This document shows positions 8,224 to 16,660 of a stretch of 35,219 nt of DNA, one piece after another. Source of the stretch: an uncultured Chlorobiaceae bacterium. GTDB taxonomy: Bacteria > Bacteroidota > Chlorobiia > Chlorobiales > Chlorobiaceae. A model generated the notes under the pieces. The model saw only the letters and a list, made by a program, of their open reading frames with translations, made no database searches and was not told the DNA's origin. The position numbers and the translations under genes were made by a program. Position 1 is the first letter of the stretch. The number at the start of each line of letters is the position of its first letter. Location of the stretch: assembly GCA_903887845.1 (NCBI GenBank), contig CAISRC010000060.1, positions 1-35,219 on the forward strand. The letters are read 5' to 3'.

Positions 8224-9570
8224 ATGAATATCGGAACCAGAAAGATACTTGATCGTTCGTTTACCGCTGTTGGCATCGGCTCCATCGTTGTTATGGCTTT
8301 GGCCCTGATGATTGTTGTGGTGCCGATAGTTTACAATGGTATTGGCGCAGTATTTTTTACCGGTACAGTTGAACATCGCAAGATGTTACATGCTGAATTC
8401 AAAAGGGGCGACAGTCAGGAGCTTTCGAGTGAGGTTGCTTCTTCAAATCGATACCGGGCTAAAATATACGATATGCTCACTGGTTTCGAGGCGGAACTTG
8501 AAACGATGACACCCGAAAAAAAGGCAGAATATCAGGCTAAATATTCTCAGGTGCGGACGGCCTTGCAGGCCCTGCTTGGTCCCCTCCCGGGTGATCCTGA
8601 ACCGATGCTGACAAGGTTCAAATACGGTCAGACCAGGTGGGATAAAGCTGAAGAAAAGTTGCATGACCTGCTCTTTGAGTCAAAGTGGGATAATTCCAAT
8701 CCCAATGTGATGAGCAAGGAGTACTTTGTAAGCCGTGCTATTGGCTTTGAGGGCACCTCTCTTGTCAGGCTCTTTCCTTATGTCAAGGATAATTTTGAGA
8801 ACATGCTCCTCCCCGAGTTTACCTTCTATTGGGGATTTATCACCGACAGCTCTGTTGATTCACACTTTTTCGGGGGAATCTGGCCTGAAATACAGGGCAC
8901 CTTTTTTCTTGCCATCGGTGCGATGCTGTTTGCTTTTCCTCTCGGTGTTATTGCTGCGGTTTATTTTACAGAATATGCGAAACCGGGTTTTTTAAACAGT
9001 ATGCTGCGCAGTGCCAACAGCACTCTTGCTGGTGTGCCGAGTATTGTTTTTGGTATGTTCGGCCTTGCTTTTTTTATCAATACCATGAAAGTTTCTGAAT
9101 CAAAAAGTGTGATTGCCGGTGCGCTGACCCTGGCTATTATGATTCTTCCGACTATTATCCGTGCAGCCGAAGAGGCGATTCTTGCGGTTCCTAAAACGTA
9201 CAGAGAGGCATCGCTCAGCCTTGGTTCCACCAAATGGAATACTATCGCGACCGTTATTCTTCCTGCCGCGCTTCCCGGTATCCTGACAGGAGGAGTTATA
9301 AGCCTCGGCAGGGCAGCAGGCGAAACTGCTCCAATTATCTTCACAGCGGCGGTCAGTGTCGGTTCAGCTATAGGTCTTGCTGATGTTTTTTCCTCTCCGA
9401 CACCAGCTCTTTCATGGAACATTTATAATCTTGCCAGCGAACATGAAGCGGCCACTCAACTTCGCCATGTTCAATATGGTATGGTGCTTGCTCTTGTCAC
9501 GATTGTGCTCTTGCTGAATTTGTCAGCAATTGTTCTGCGGGCTCGTATTTCCAAAAAATTAAAATGCTAA
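8224..9570 (+). CDS. pstA: Phosphate ABC transporter permease PstA with large inserted domain
   Basis: The C-terminal ~225 residues are a standard PstA permease, with the EAA loop YREASLSLGSTKWNTIATVI at about 325-344 and GRAAGETAPIIFT following. The N-terminus has one membrane helix at ~17-42. Between them, at about 45-220, is a hydrophilic, strongly charged helical segment (including LETMTPEKKAEYQAKYSQVR) absent from the ~296-aa E. coli protein, giving 448 aa in total. By topology the insert would be periplasmic if the first helix runs in-to-out. Its role is unknown; contact with PstS is one guess. pstB starts seven bases after the stop. Confidence 0.92.
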   Translation: MNIGTRKILDRSFTAVGIGSIVVMALALMIVVVPIVYNGIGAVFFTGTVEHRKMLHAEFKRGDSQELSSEVASSNRYRAKIYDMLTGFEAELETMTPEKKAEYQAKYSQVRTALQALLGPLPGDPEPMLTRFKYGQTRWDKAEEKLHDLLFESKWDNSNPNVMSKEYFVSRAIGFEGTSLVRLFPYVKDNFENMLLPEFTFYWGFITDSSVDSHFFGGIWPEIQGTFFLAIGAMLFAFPLGVIAAVYFTEYAKPGFLNSMLRSANSTLAGVPSIVFGMFGLAFFINTMKVSESKSVIAGALTLAIMILPTIIRAAEEAILAVPKTYREASLSLGSTKWNTIATVILPAALPGILTGGVISLGRAAGETAPIIFTAAVSVGSAIGLADVFSSPTPALSWNIYNLASEHEAATQLRHVQYGMVLALVTIVLLLNLSAIVLRARISKKLKC

Positions 9571-9576
9571 CAATCA

Positions 9577-10437
9577 ATGCTCATGACAACTGATATGAGA
9601 AAAACGTCAGAGAGTGTGCCAGTACAGAAATCAACACGTGAGATCTATCTGCCACCTCAACGCAGCTCAATAACCGGAGGAGGAACCGCTCATATCGCTG
9701 CCAAGGAATTTTCCATATACTATGGTGAATTCGAAGCTGTAAAGAAGGTTAGTGTCGATATTCTTTCAAAATATGTAACCGCTATTATTGGTCCGAGCGG
9801 CTGTGGCAAGAGTACTTTTTTACGCGCAATAAATCGAATGAATGATCTTATTCCAAGCTGTCACACCACCGGCGCCCTGCTATTTGACGGTGAGGATATC
9901 TATGGAAAATTCACCGATGAAGTGCTGCTTCGCAAAAAAGTTGGCATGGTCTTTCAGAAACCAAACCCTTTTCCAAAATCCATTTTTGATAATATTGCCT
10001 ACGGGCCCCGTCTGCATGGGGTGAACGACAAAAAAAAACTGATGGAAATTGTCGAACACAGCCTTAGAAAAGCTGCAATATGGGATGAAGTCTGTGACCG
10101 TCTTGACAAAAATGCTCTTGGACTGAGTGGTGGTCAGCAGCAGCGGCTCTGTGTCGCCCGGACCCTTGCTGTTGAGCCAGAGGTGCTTCTGCTCGACGAG
10201 CCTACCTCCGCTCTTGACCCCAAAGCTACAGCAAAAATTGAAGATCTTATTCAGGATTTAAGGGGAAGTTATACTATCATGATTGTTACGCACAATATGC
10301 AGCAGGCCTCACGGGTTTCAGACGCCACCTTGTTTTTCTATGAAGGGGTTCTGGTTGAACATGCGCCGACTGCGCAGCTTTTCACCAATCCGAAAGACTC
10401 GATAACAGAAGATTATATTACCGGAAGATTCAGCTAA
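9577..10437 (+). CDS. pstB: Phosphate ABC transporter ATP-binding protein PstB
   Basis: A 286-aa ABC ATPase with Walker [10 protein letters not shown] at 72-80, the PstB-specific INRMNDLIP segment, signature LSGGQQQR at 183-190, and Walker B VLLLDEP at 204-210 followed by [23 protein letters not shown] is also characteristic of PstB. It energises phosphate import through PstCA. The first ~35 residues are a non-conserved extension; an alternative ATG at residue 7 exists, but the first ATG is closest to the pstA stop. phoU follows after 18 bases. Confidence 0.95.
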   Translation: MLMTTDMRKTSESVPVQKSTREIYLPPQRSSITGGGTAHIAAKEFSIYYGEFEAVKKVSVDILSKYVTAIIGPSGCGKSTFLRAINRMNDLIPSCHTTGALLFDGEDIYGKFTDEVLLRKKVGMVFQKPNPFPKSIFDNIAYGPRLHGVNDKKKLMEIVEHSLRKAAIWDEVCDRLDKNALGLSGGQQQRLCVARTLAVEPEVLLLDEPTSALDPKATAKIEDLIQDLRGSYTIMIVTHNMQQASRVSDATLFFYEGVLVEHAPTAQLFTNPKDSITEDYITGRFS

Positions 10438-10455
10438 TAAAACCACAGTAATTAT

Positions 10456-11142
10456 ATGTCGTCACGTCCGGTTCATCTACTTATACAAGAACTTTCACAG
10501 GTTCTTGTTCGACTTTCAGAGACAGTTGTTGAAAATTTGTTTAATGCCCTTAATGCGGTGAAACATCAGGATGAGCAAGGCGCCCGTCAGATCAGGTTTA
10601 TCGATCATGAAATTGATGTGGCTGAGGTCAATCTTGAAGAGCGCTGTCTGGCATTTCTTGCTCTTCAGCAACCGGTAGCAAGGGATCTGCGAACAATTGT
10701 CACTATTATCAAGATCAATGATGACTTGGAGCGTATTGGCGATTTGGTGGTTCATATTATCGATCGTATGCCGGATATTAGTTCAGAGATCCTCGACTTA
10801 TTTGCCTTTGAGGATATGGGAAAGCATGCCGCAAATATGGTTACAAAGTCGATTGAGGCATTCATCTCAAAAGACCGTATGCTCGCCGATCAGGTTTGTG
10901 CTCTTGATGAAGAGATAGACGTGATGCATCGTTCGGTCTTTAAAACAGTGACCACTTTAATGAAAAGTCCGGATTCGGATGTTGAAAAACTCATAGCTGC
11001 CTTGAGCATCTCAAGATATCTCGAACGTATGGCTGATCATGCGTCAAGAATTGCCCATGAAGTCATTTTTCTCGTGACGGGTGAAATTGTCCGTCATAAT
11101 GGAGGTTTTTATGAAAAGCTCATTCAATCGCTAAAAGAGTGA
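10456..11142 (+). CDS. phoU: Phosphate signalling protein PhoU (first copy)
   Basis: A 228-aa protein with two PhoU three-helix repeats. The metal-binding signature occurs in each half: DDLERIGDLVVHI near residue 93 and YLERMADHASRIAHEV near 192. HPVARDLR-like QQPVARDLRTIV precedes the first. PhoU restrains the PhoR/PhoB pathway and Pst transport when phosphate is plentiful and affects polyphosphate levels. It is the last gene of the pstCAB-phoU operon. The second copy 1.7 kb downstream is very similar in order of motifs and length, beginning with the same RPxHLxIQELSQVLV pattern, so the two look like a duplication. Confidence 0.93.
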   Translation: MSSRPVHLLIQELSQVLVRLSETVVENLFNALNAVKHQDEQGARQIRFIDHEIDVAEVNLEERCLAFLALQQPVARDLRTIVTIIKINDDLERIGDLVVHIIDRMPDISSEILDLFAFEDMGKHAANMVTKSIEAFISKDRMLADQVCALDEEIDVMHRSVFKTVTTLMKSPDSDVEKLIAALSISRYLERMADHASRIAHEVIFLVTGEIVRHNGGFYEKLIQSLKE

Positions 11143-11290
11143 CTGTGCCAAGTGGGGGGCGGTTCAGAAAATGGAAATAATTGTACGCTAAGGAAGCAGT
11201 AAATTTTTGAGTGCTCTGAAGTGCACCGCTTTGCCTTTAAGGAGGTTACGCCATACACGATCCAGAACAAAGTGTTCCAGTTAACAACGT

Positions 11291-11600
11291 TCAGTATACG
11301 GATAACCCCTCAATAGTATCAAGCATGTTTTGTGCTTCAGGTGTTGCACGTAATTTCAGATTACCGAGAAATGCTGGTGCATAGTGGCATAGCATACTGT
11401 AACGTTCCCCGAGTCTATGCAGGTAATCAAAATCTTCTGGTTGGGCAAGCTTTTCTGTATCTGCCACATACGATATGAACGCTTCCCCGCACAGCACTGC
11501 CAAGGAAAAAGTGACAGGCACCAATACCCGCTCTTCTGTCAAAAAGCAAAGGCAGCATCAACCTCTGCCAATTCACCTATCCAAGCAAAAGATGAACATG
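11291..11600 (-). pseudogene. Remnant of a Tn3-family transposase
   Basis: An 83-codon open stretch (11542 down to 11291, TTG start only) contains KLAQPEDFDYLHRLGERY and HYAPAFLGNLKLRATPEAQNMLDTIEGL. This resembles the central part of Tn3-family TnpA, where a similar Y..L..YAPAFLE..EFR..P....LL.AIE pattern occurs. Just upstream, in a different frame, is GELAEVDAAFAF, consistent with a frameshifted continuation up to about 11600. The catalytic DDE part, inverted repeats and resolvase are not seen. It is a decayed fragment, not a functional element. The family call is from memory of the motif pattern and could be wrong. Confidence 0.5.
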
Positions 11601-12284
11601 AATTTTAATTGCACAAGGTTGTGCTTCTAACTGAGCCAGAATAATCGCTGTGTCCAGCTGCGATTATTCTGCTTATGCTCAATTAATTTTCCAACTGAAT
11701 TAAAGTTCGAAGGGCATATGAATATTATTTATGGTTGAGATTCAAAGATTCAATTTAACAATATAACGAGAGACGGCTGGATGATATTTTTGGTTTAGCT
11801 TTGTTTGCAAATATTTAACAGAATTATGGCTAGTGAATATGTGCTAAAAAGCTAATCTATTGTAAGAGCGTCGTTTCAGAATGGTCGATCGATCATGTAT
11901 CAGTCGGTTAAAAATATTCTGCTTCAGCTCAGTCTTCCAGACCCGTCAGCAATGAAAATCATATCCATGTTACACACACACAACATCTTGATATACAAAA
12001 TCAAAATCTACCTATTTTTCAAGCTTCTGAGAAGAGAAACTATGTTAAATGTAGGTGAAATATGATAGCTCTTTTCTGAGCGAACAGCTCATAATGATAA
12101 TATTTTCTGAGAAAAATAATCCTTAAAGAACGTTATAAAAATAAGTAAGCAATATATAGCCATTAAAAAAATAAATTATAAGTTATCGAAAATATGGTTC
12201 CGGAAATTAACTTCAGCAATAAATCAGTGGGTTATTTATACATTTTTTATAAATTTAGCAACGAATTAATCTGGAGACACAACA
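11601..12284. other. AT-rich non-coding region between Tn3 remnant and arginine decarboxylase
   Basis: About 0.7 kb without a convincing gene. It holds a near-perfect inverted repeat at its left end (listed separately), a GATCGATC stretch near 11887, a short CA-repeat near 11974, and becomes very AT-rich from about 12100 on. A 56-codon plus-strand reading frame at 11895-12065 looks non-coding. The right end presumably carries the promoter and leader of the decarboxylase gene. Together with the transposase remnant this suggests an old insertion or deletion site. Confidence 0.6.
11637..11671. repeat. 12-bp inverted repeat with 11-base loop
   Basis: The arms CAGAATAATCGC and GCGATTATTCTG are perfectly complementary. 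There is no T-tract directly after either arm, so a rho-independent terminator is unlikely. It could be a protein-binding palindrome, a structured RNA element or a leftover of the nearby transposon fragment. No second copy was noticed in the window. Confidence 0.6.
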
Positions 12285-12830
12285 TTGTCATTTATTCCAT
12301 CAAAAATATTTTTCACCAAAGGGGTGGGAAGGCATAGGGAATATTTATCGTCGTTCCAGCTTGCGTTGAGGGATGCTAAAATTGAGAAATGTAACCTGGT
12401 TACAGTATCCAGTATTTTTCCGCCTCACTGTGTTCGCATCAGTGATGATGAGGGTTTGAAGCATCTCACTCCAGGGCAAATCACCTTTGCAGTCATAGCT
12501 CTCAATTCTACCAATGAATATAATCGTCTTATTGTTGCTTCGGTTGGCGTTGCCATCCCGGCGGATGAGACACAGTATGGTTATTTGTCGGAACATCAGC
12601 CTTACGGAGAATCTGCCGAACAGTCGGGAGAGTATGCTGAAGATCTCGCTGCAACAATGCTTGCAACAACCCTCGGTATTGAGTTTGATCCCAACAAAGA
12701 CTGGGACGAGCGTGAAGGTATCTACAAGATGAGCCACAAAATTATTAATTCCTACAATATCACCCAATCTGCAGAGGGTGAAAACGGACTCTGGACAACG
12801 GTCATTTCGTGCGCTATTCTTTTGCCTTGA
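12285..12830 (+). CDS. pdaD: Pyruvoyl-dependent arginine decarboxylase
   Basis: A 181-aa proenzyme that converts arginine to agmatine, the entry to putrescine and spermidine synthesis. The self-cleavage site is visible as VSSIFPP, with cleavage expected between S42 and S43 to give a small beta chain and a pyruvoyl-capped alpha chain. Further family features are [19 protein letters not shown] at the N-terminus and the [20 protein letters not shown] segment. The start is TTG, supported by GGAGA eight to twelve bases upstream. The family is common in archaea, chlamydiae and green sulfur bacteria. It sits between two phoU copies; the second phoU starts 43 bases after its stop and may be cotranscribed. 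Confidence 0.9.
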   Translation: MSFIPSKIFFTKGVGRHREYLSSFQLALRDAKIEKCNLVTVSSIFPPHCVRISDDEGLKHLTPGQITFAVIALNSTNEYNRLIVASVGVAIPADETQYGYLSEHQPYGESAEQSGEYAEDLAATMLATTLGIEFDPNKDWDEREGIYKMSHKIINSYNITQSAEGENGLWTTVISCAILLP

Positions 12831-12873
12831 TGTGGAACGATGACTGTTCATATAACTAAACAACTTTATTTTT

Positions 12874-13542
12874 ATGCAAAATCGACCGATTCATTTGCAA
12901 ATACAAGAGCTTTCGCAGGTTCTTGTTGACCTTTCTTCCAGAGTAGTTGAGAATTTGTCAGACGCATTATATGCGGTTAAATACCAGGATGAGGATAGCG
13001 TGCCGCGTATTAAAGATGTGGAAAATGAGCTAGAAATTGAGGAGATTGATATTGAGGAGCGATGCATTCAGTTTATCGCACTTCAGCATCCGGTTGCAAA
13101 GGACCTGCGCACTATTCTTGCTGTCATGATGATGAGTGATGAACTTGAGCGTATTGGTGAAATATCGCTTCATATCATTGATTCTATGCTTGCAATAACC
13201 CCAGCCATGCTGGAGTTGCTGGAGTTTGAGCTGATGTTTTCACTGGCAAATGATATGGTTAAAAAATCGGTTGATGCTTTTGTTTTACAGGATCGTAATC
13301 TTGCTGATCAGGTTTGTGCTCAAGATGAAAAAGTTGATGCAATGCATCATACGGCCGTTAACAAAGTGACTGCTTTAATAAAAACTGCAGATGCTGATGT
13401 GAACCAGCTTATCAATGCGTTAAGCGTTTCGAGGAATATTGAGCGTCTAGCTGACCATGCATCAAAGATTGCGGAAGAGGTTATTTATCTTGTGACTGGT
13501 GAACTTTTCAAACACAAGAGTTCCAATGATGATTTCATATAA
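12874..13542 (+). CDS. phoU: PhoU-like protein (second copy)
   Basis: A 222-aa protein with the same two-repeat PhoU plan as the copy at 10.5 kb. Signature segments are DELERIGEISLHI and NIERLADHASKIAEEV, and QHPVAKDLRTIL precedes the first. The N-terminus shares the RPIHLQIQELSQVLV start with the first copy. The second Asp of the first signature (ERIGD) is changed to Glu (ERIGE), which keeps the charge. The gene is not adjacent to pst genes but 43 bases behind the arginine decarboxylase. It may act on the same Pho pathway or have diverged to another transporter or to polyphosphate control (inference). Confidence 0.9.
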   Translation: MQNRPIHLQIQELSQVLVDLSSRVVENLSDALYAVKYQDEDSVPRIKDVENELEIEEIDIEERCIQFIALQHPVAKDLRTILAVMMMSDELERIGEISLHIIDSMLAITPAMLELLEFELMFSLANDMVKKSVDAFVLQDRNLADQVCAQDEKVDAMHHTAVNKVTALIKTADADVNQLINALSVSRNIERLADHASKIAEEVIYLVTGELFKHKSSNDDFI

Positions 13543-13636
13543 ACGTAGCCATAGTGAACAATCATCAGTAAGTTAACTTGCATTTATTTTTTTATTGTTA
13601 GTAATATATAGGTTTAAATTATCTGAGGAGGTAATA

Positions 13637-14641
13637 ATGACTAAACCAGTTCAGGCAGTAACCTTTACAGATGTCATGGATATTGTTGATGGAACGGTTG
13701 ATATTGATTGTTCCAATAAGGGCTTGACATCGCTTGAGGGTTGTCCGGAGAAAGTTAAAGGATATTTCAATTGTTCAGGGAACAAACTCACAACCCTTGA
13801 AGGGGCTCCTAAAAAGATTAAAGGGGATTTCAATTGTTCGTGCAATCTGCTGACAACCCTTGAAGGAGGCCCGGAGGAAGTTAACGGTGATTATGACTGT
13901 TCATGCAATGAACTGATAACTCTGGAGTATTGTCCGGTTTTTGTGACTGGTGATTTTTCTTGCGCTGGAAACCTTCTGATATCGCTTCAAGGAGAGATCT
14001 ATTCAAGTAAAGGTATCAAGCAAGCAAGGTGTCTGGAAATAGTTGAGGGAGATTTCAATTGTTCCGGAAACCAGTTGCAAACCCTTGAGGGTTCGCCAGA
14101 TATTGTGGGTGGAGATTATGATTGTTCTAATAATCAATTGACCTCTCTTGAAAAGTGTGCGGTTGTTATTACCGGAGATTATTCGTGTTCAGGAAACCAA
14201 CTTATTTCACTTGATGGCGCTCCTCGATATATTGAGGGTAACTTTGATTGCTCAAAGAATAAACTTACCAACCTTAAGGGAAACCTGGAAATGGTTAACG
14301 GTGATTTAAATTGTTCATTTAACGAGTTGACCTCGCTCAAAGGTGCTCCTGAAAAAGTCAAGGCTTTTGATTGTTCAAATAATCAGCTTACATCTCTCAA
14401 AGGTGCTCCTGAAAAAGTTAAGGGGGATTTTGACTGCTCAAGGAATCAGATAACGTCTCTGAAGGGGGCACCAAAAAAAGTAAAAGGACATTTTAATTGC
14501 TCCGGTAATCAACTGACAACCCTGGATTGTGGGCTGAAGAAAGTTGGTGGAGATTTTATCTGTGCAGATAATGCCATGTCTTTTACGGAAGAACAAGTTC
14601 GATCGGCTTGCAAGATAAAAGGAATCTTTTTAGCGGAATAA
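13637..14641 (+). CDS. Cysteine-rich LRR-like solenoid protein, 21-residue repeats
   Basis: A 334-aa protein made almost entirely of about 13-14 tandem repeats of 21 residues with the pattern GDFxCSxNxLTSLEGAPxxVx. Leu, Phe/Tyr and Val positions recur as in leucine-rich repeat solenoids, and the NxLTSL core is LRR-like. Nearly every repeat has a Cys at the same place (DCS/NCS), giving a line of cysteines along the structure. One repeat, near residue 110-140, is expanded by about 12 residues. There is no signal peptide or membrane anchor, so it should be cytoplasmic. The start was chosen at the ATG preceded by a strong GAGGAGGT Shine-Dalgarno sequence, rather than an in-frame TTG/ATG further upstream. 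Such proteins usually bind other proteins; the partner is unknown. It lies between two PhoU-like genes. Confidence 0.85.
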   Translation: MTKPVQAVTFTDVMDIVDGTVDIDCSNKGLTSLEGCPEKVKGYFNCSGNKLTTLEGAPKKIKGDFNCSCNLLTTLEGGPEEVNGDYDCSCNELITLEYCPVFVTGDFSCAGNLLISLQGEIYSSKGIKQARCLEIVEGDFNCSGNQLQTLEGSPDIVGGDYDCSNNQLTSLEKCAVVITGDYSCSGNQLISLDGAPRYIEGNFDCSKNKLTNLKGNLEMVNGDLNCSFNELTSLKGAPEKVKAFDCSNNQLTSLKGAPEKVKGDFDCSRNQITSLKGAPKKVKGHFNCSGNQLTTLDCGLKKVGGDFICADNAMSFTEEQVRSACKIKGIFLAE

Positions 14642-14758
14642 CGTCGTCTGGGGAATCCCGGAATTGTTTTTTGTTTTTTTCTTGCATTTTACCTTGCAGG
14701 TCTGCTAAATTAAGGTCACTTTGTATCTTTTAAATCATAAGCATGGTGTTTGAACTCT

Positions 14759-15490
14759 ATGGCTAACCTGTTAGGAAAAATTTTCGGCGATTCACCGAAA
14801 ACAGCAGAAACTCCGCAAGCTTTTACCATCAAGATTGATCCCGCAAAATTTGCTCTTTCCATAAAACCCGAGGGAACAGTCTATGTGCAGCTTGAATCAC
14901 TCAAGCAGAAGCTTACCAAACTTTCATCGAATGTTGAAAATAATCTGATGCTTAGTATTCGGGCATCAACAAAAGGAAATATTGAACTTGCCTCTTCAGC
15001 ATTCAAGTTTGATGAGGCCTATATCAGGAAAGGGAAATTTGAAGTTGAATATCTTACCCTTGCCTACGCATCTTTCCAGAATCTGGGCGCAGAGGATCTT
15101 CAGGCGATCAAATATGCCCGGATGATTCTCCGTGATCTTGAACGACTCGCCCAGTTGGCGCTCAATATTGCAGACAAGGCTGAGTATGTGACGTTTGCCA
15201 ATGTTGAGGATCTCCACAAGGATGAGTACGGACTCAAGCCGATGGGCGATATTACGGCTGAAATGATCAAGAAAGCGGTTGAGGCTTATGTGAGCGGCAA
15301 CTCGAAACATGCCAGTGAAACCCTTGTGATGATGAATGAGATTCAGGCGCTTTATGACAGCGCTGTTAAGAAGATCAAGGCATCGGTGAATGACCAGAAC
15401 ATTATTAACCTTACCGGGATTCTTTCGATTATTGAACATGTCAAGGCTTCGGCTGATATTTCCTGTTCCATTGCCAGTAACTTCTGCTGA
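14759..15490 (+). CDS. Divergent PhoU-like protein (third copy)
   Basis: A 243-aa helical protein. The segment AIKYARMILRDLERLAQLALNIADKAE resembles the PhoU signature around ERxxD, and AHVKASADIS-like EHVKASADISCSIASNF occupies the position of the second one, but metal-binding residues are partly lost. The first ~45 residues are an unrelated tail. An in-frame TTG nine bases upstream is the alternative start; neither has a good Shine-Dalgarno sequence. Its neighbours and fold suggest phosphate-related regulation, but loss of the acidic ligands argues for a changed function. A strong terminator follows 20 bases after the stop. Confidence 0.72.
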   Translation: MANLLGKIFGDSPKTAETPQAFTIKIDPAKFALSIKPEGTVYVQLESLKQKLTKLSSNVENNLMLSIRASTKGNIELASSAFKFDEAYIRKGKFEVEYLTLAYASFQNLGAEDLQAIKYARMILRDLERLAQLALNIADKAEYVTFANVEDLHKDEYGLKPMGDITAEMIKKAVEAYVSGNSKHASETLVMMNEIQALYDSAVKKIKASVNDQNIINLTGILSIIEHVKASADISCSIASNFC

Positions 15491-15510
15491 GATCGCCATT
15501 GTTTTATGAT

Positions 15511-15539
15511 AAAAAAGCGAGCCTCGGTTCGCTTTTTTT
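15511..15539 (+). terminator. Rho-independent terminator after third phoU-like gene
   Basis: A perfect ten-base stem, AAAAAAGCGA / TCGCTTTTTT, with an eight-base loop ends in a run of seven T residues. It closes the phoU-like transcript and lies just before the efflux genes, so these must have their own promoter in the following ~40 bases or rely on read-through. Its presence also argues against any efflux gene start upstream of it. Confidence 0.88.
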
Positions 15540-15580
15540 GTCGTATAGCCTGCTCTCATTTTACCGAAGAATTCTTGACA

Positions 15581-16660
15581 ATGAAGAAAATTCAGAAGTT
15601 TGTTTTTCCTGTGCTTTTGCTGCTGATGCTTCTTTTGGGATTTTTCTGGATGACACATCGTCCTGAAACACACAAAAAAGTGGAAGCCAGGGTTCTTGAC
15701 CGTATTCCGGTCTCGGTTGCTAGTGTCTCGAAAGCGGCCGTTCGTGACAGTTTCAGCATCACAGGAACAGTTGAGGCCTTCAGGGAGGCGGATATCTTTT
15801 CTGAGTCTGCGGGTCTGGTTCGCAGGGTTTCAGCAGAACCGGGAGAGCAGAAAAAGGCGGGAGAAACATTGTTGATTCTTGATAATGAACTTGCCACTGC
15901 CCGGCAGAAGAAGGCGGAGGCACATTTCAGGCAGGCGAGAAGGGATGTTGATCGCTACAGAAACCTCTTCAAAGAAGGAGCTGTGGCACTTTCAGCGTAT
16001 GAAACAGTGCAGTTGCAGCGTGAAGAGGCTGAAGCGGAGTTTGTTGCGGCTGACAGAAAATTCAATGACACAAGAGTCAAAGCGCCTTTTTCCGGTGTTG
16101 TAACCTCGCGACTTGTAGAACAGGGCGAACTTGTTCACGAAGGCATGAAGGTGGCGCATCTTGTCGATATGTCGAGAGTGAAGATCATCATTTTTGTGCC
16201 GGAAAGAGAGATGAGGAGGTTTGTTGAAGGCACATTCCTGACAGTAACCAGCGATCTTTATCCAGGAGAGATCTTCAACGGCAAGGTCAGTTCAGTGAGT
16301 GACAAGTCAGGTCGTGATCATACCTTCAGGATAGAAGTGCTGTTGCAGAATACCGGTAAAGTCACCTTCAGGTCAGGAATGTTTGCCAGGGTACTCTCTT
16401 CGGCCGAAGGGAAGCGGCAGGCTGTTCTGGTACCGCGCGTTGCACTTGTTTCAGGGATTAGAAACCCTGAACTTTTTGTTGTCCGTCGCGGCAAGGCATA
16501 TTTAAAGTCATTTCTTGCAGGTTTGGAGCGGCAAAAGCAGGTTGAAGTTCTTGGTGGACTGGCCCCCGGCGACAGTGTGGTGACCAGTGGCCAGAATGAG
16601 CTTCATGACGGGGCCGATGTGCTTGTCATCGACCAGCAGAAGAGTTCTGCACGACCATGA
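15581..16660 (+). CDS. RND efflux periplasmic adaptor (membrane fusion protein)
   Basis: A 359-aa HlyD/AcrA-type adaptor. Residues ~1-24 are a membrane anchor or signal (KKIQKFVFPVLLLLMLLLGF). Then come a barrel-sandwich half (ADIFSESAGLVRRVSAEPGE), a helical hairpin with ATARQKKAEAHFRQA, the second sandwich half with VKAPFSGVVTSRLVEQGELV, and a beta-barrel domain. No cysteine lipobox is seen, so anchoring is by the N-terminal helix. The start was set at the ATG directly before the hydrophobic helix; the longer frame would run through the terminator. It overlaps the pump gene by four bases (ATGA). Substrate unknown. Confidence 0.92.
   Translation: MKKIQKFVFPVLLLLMLLLGFFWMTHRPETHKKVEARVLDRIPVSVASVSKAAVRDSFSITGTVEAFREADIFSESAGLVRRVSAEPGEQKKAGETLLILDNELATARQKKAEAHFRQARRDVDRYRNLFKEGAVALSAYETVQLQREEAEAEFVAADRKFNDTRVKAPFSGVVTSRLVEQGELVHEGMKVAHLVDMSRVKIIIFVPEREMRRFVEGTFLTVTSDLYPGEIFNGKVSSVSDKSGRDHTFRIEVLLQNTGKVTFRSGMFARVLSSAEGKRQAVLVPRVALVSGIRNPELFVVRRGKAYLKSFLAGLERQKQVEVLGGLAPGDSVVTSGQNELHDGADVLVIDQQKSSARP

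Noticed and set aside
7024-8376. Long minus-strand reading frames opposite pstC and pstA (161 and 275 codons)
   Set aside because: They are antisense to clearly conserved permease genes, have Asn/His-rich unnatural composition and show no family motif.
11895-12065. 56-codon plus-strand reading frame in the AT-rich gap
   Set aside because: No Shine-Dalgarno sequence, no recognisable motif, and Ile/Lys/Leu-rich composition as expected from AT-rich non-coding DNA.
13568-13582. AAGTTAACTT palindrome after the second phoU
   Set aside because: Only ten bases, AT-rich and without further context; likely chance.
13637-14641. Regular repeats that could be mistaken for a CRISPR array or DNA tandem repeat
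   Set aside because: The period is 63 bases in frame, repeats are diverged, and they encode a continuous repeat protein; there are no conserved repeats with unique spacers.
15506-15580. Upstream extension of the efflux adaptor start
   Set aside because: It would be translated through a perfect terminator hairpin and would put 25 residues before the signal anchor; the ATG at 15581 is better.
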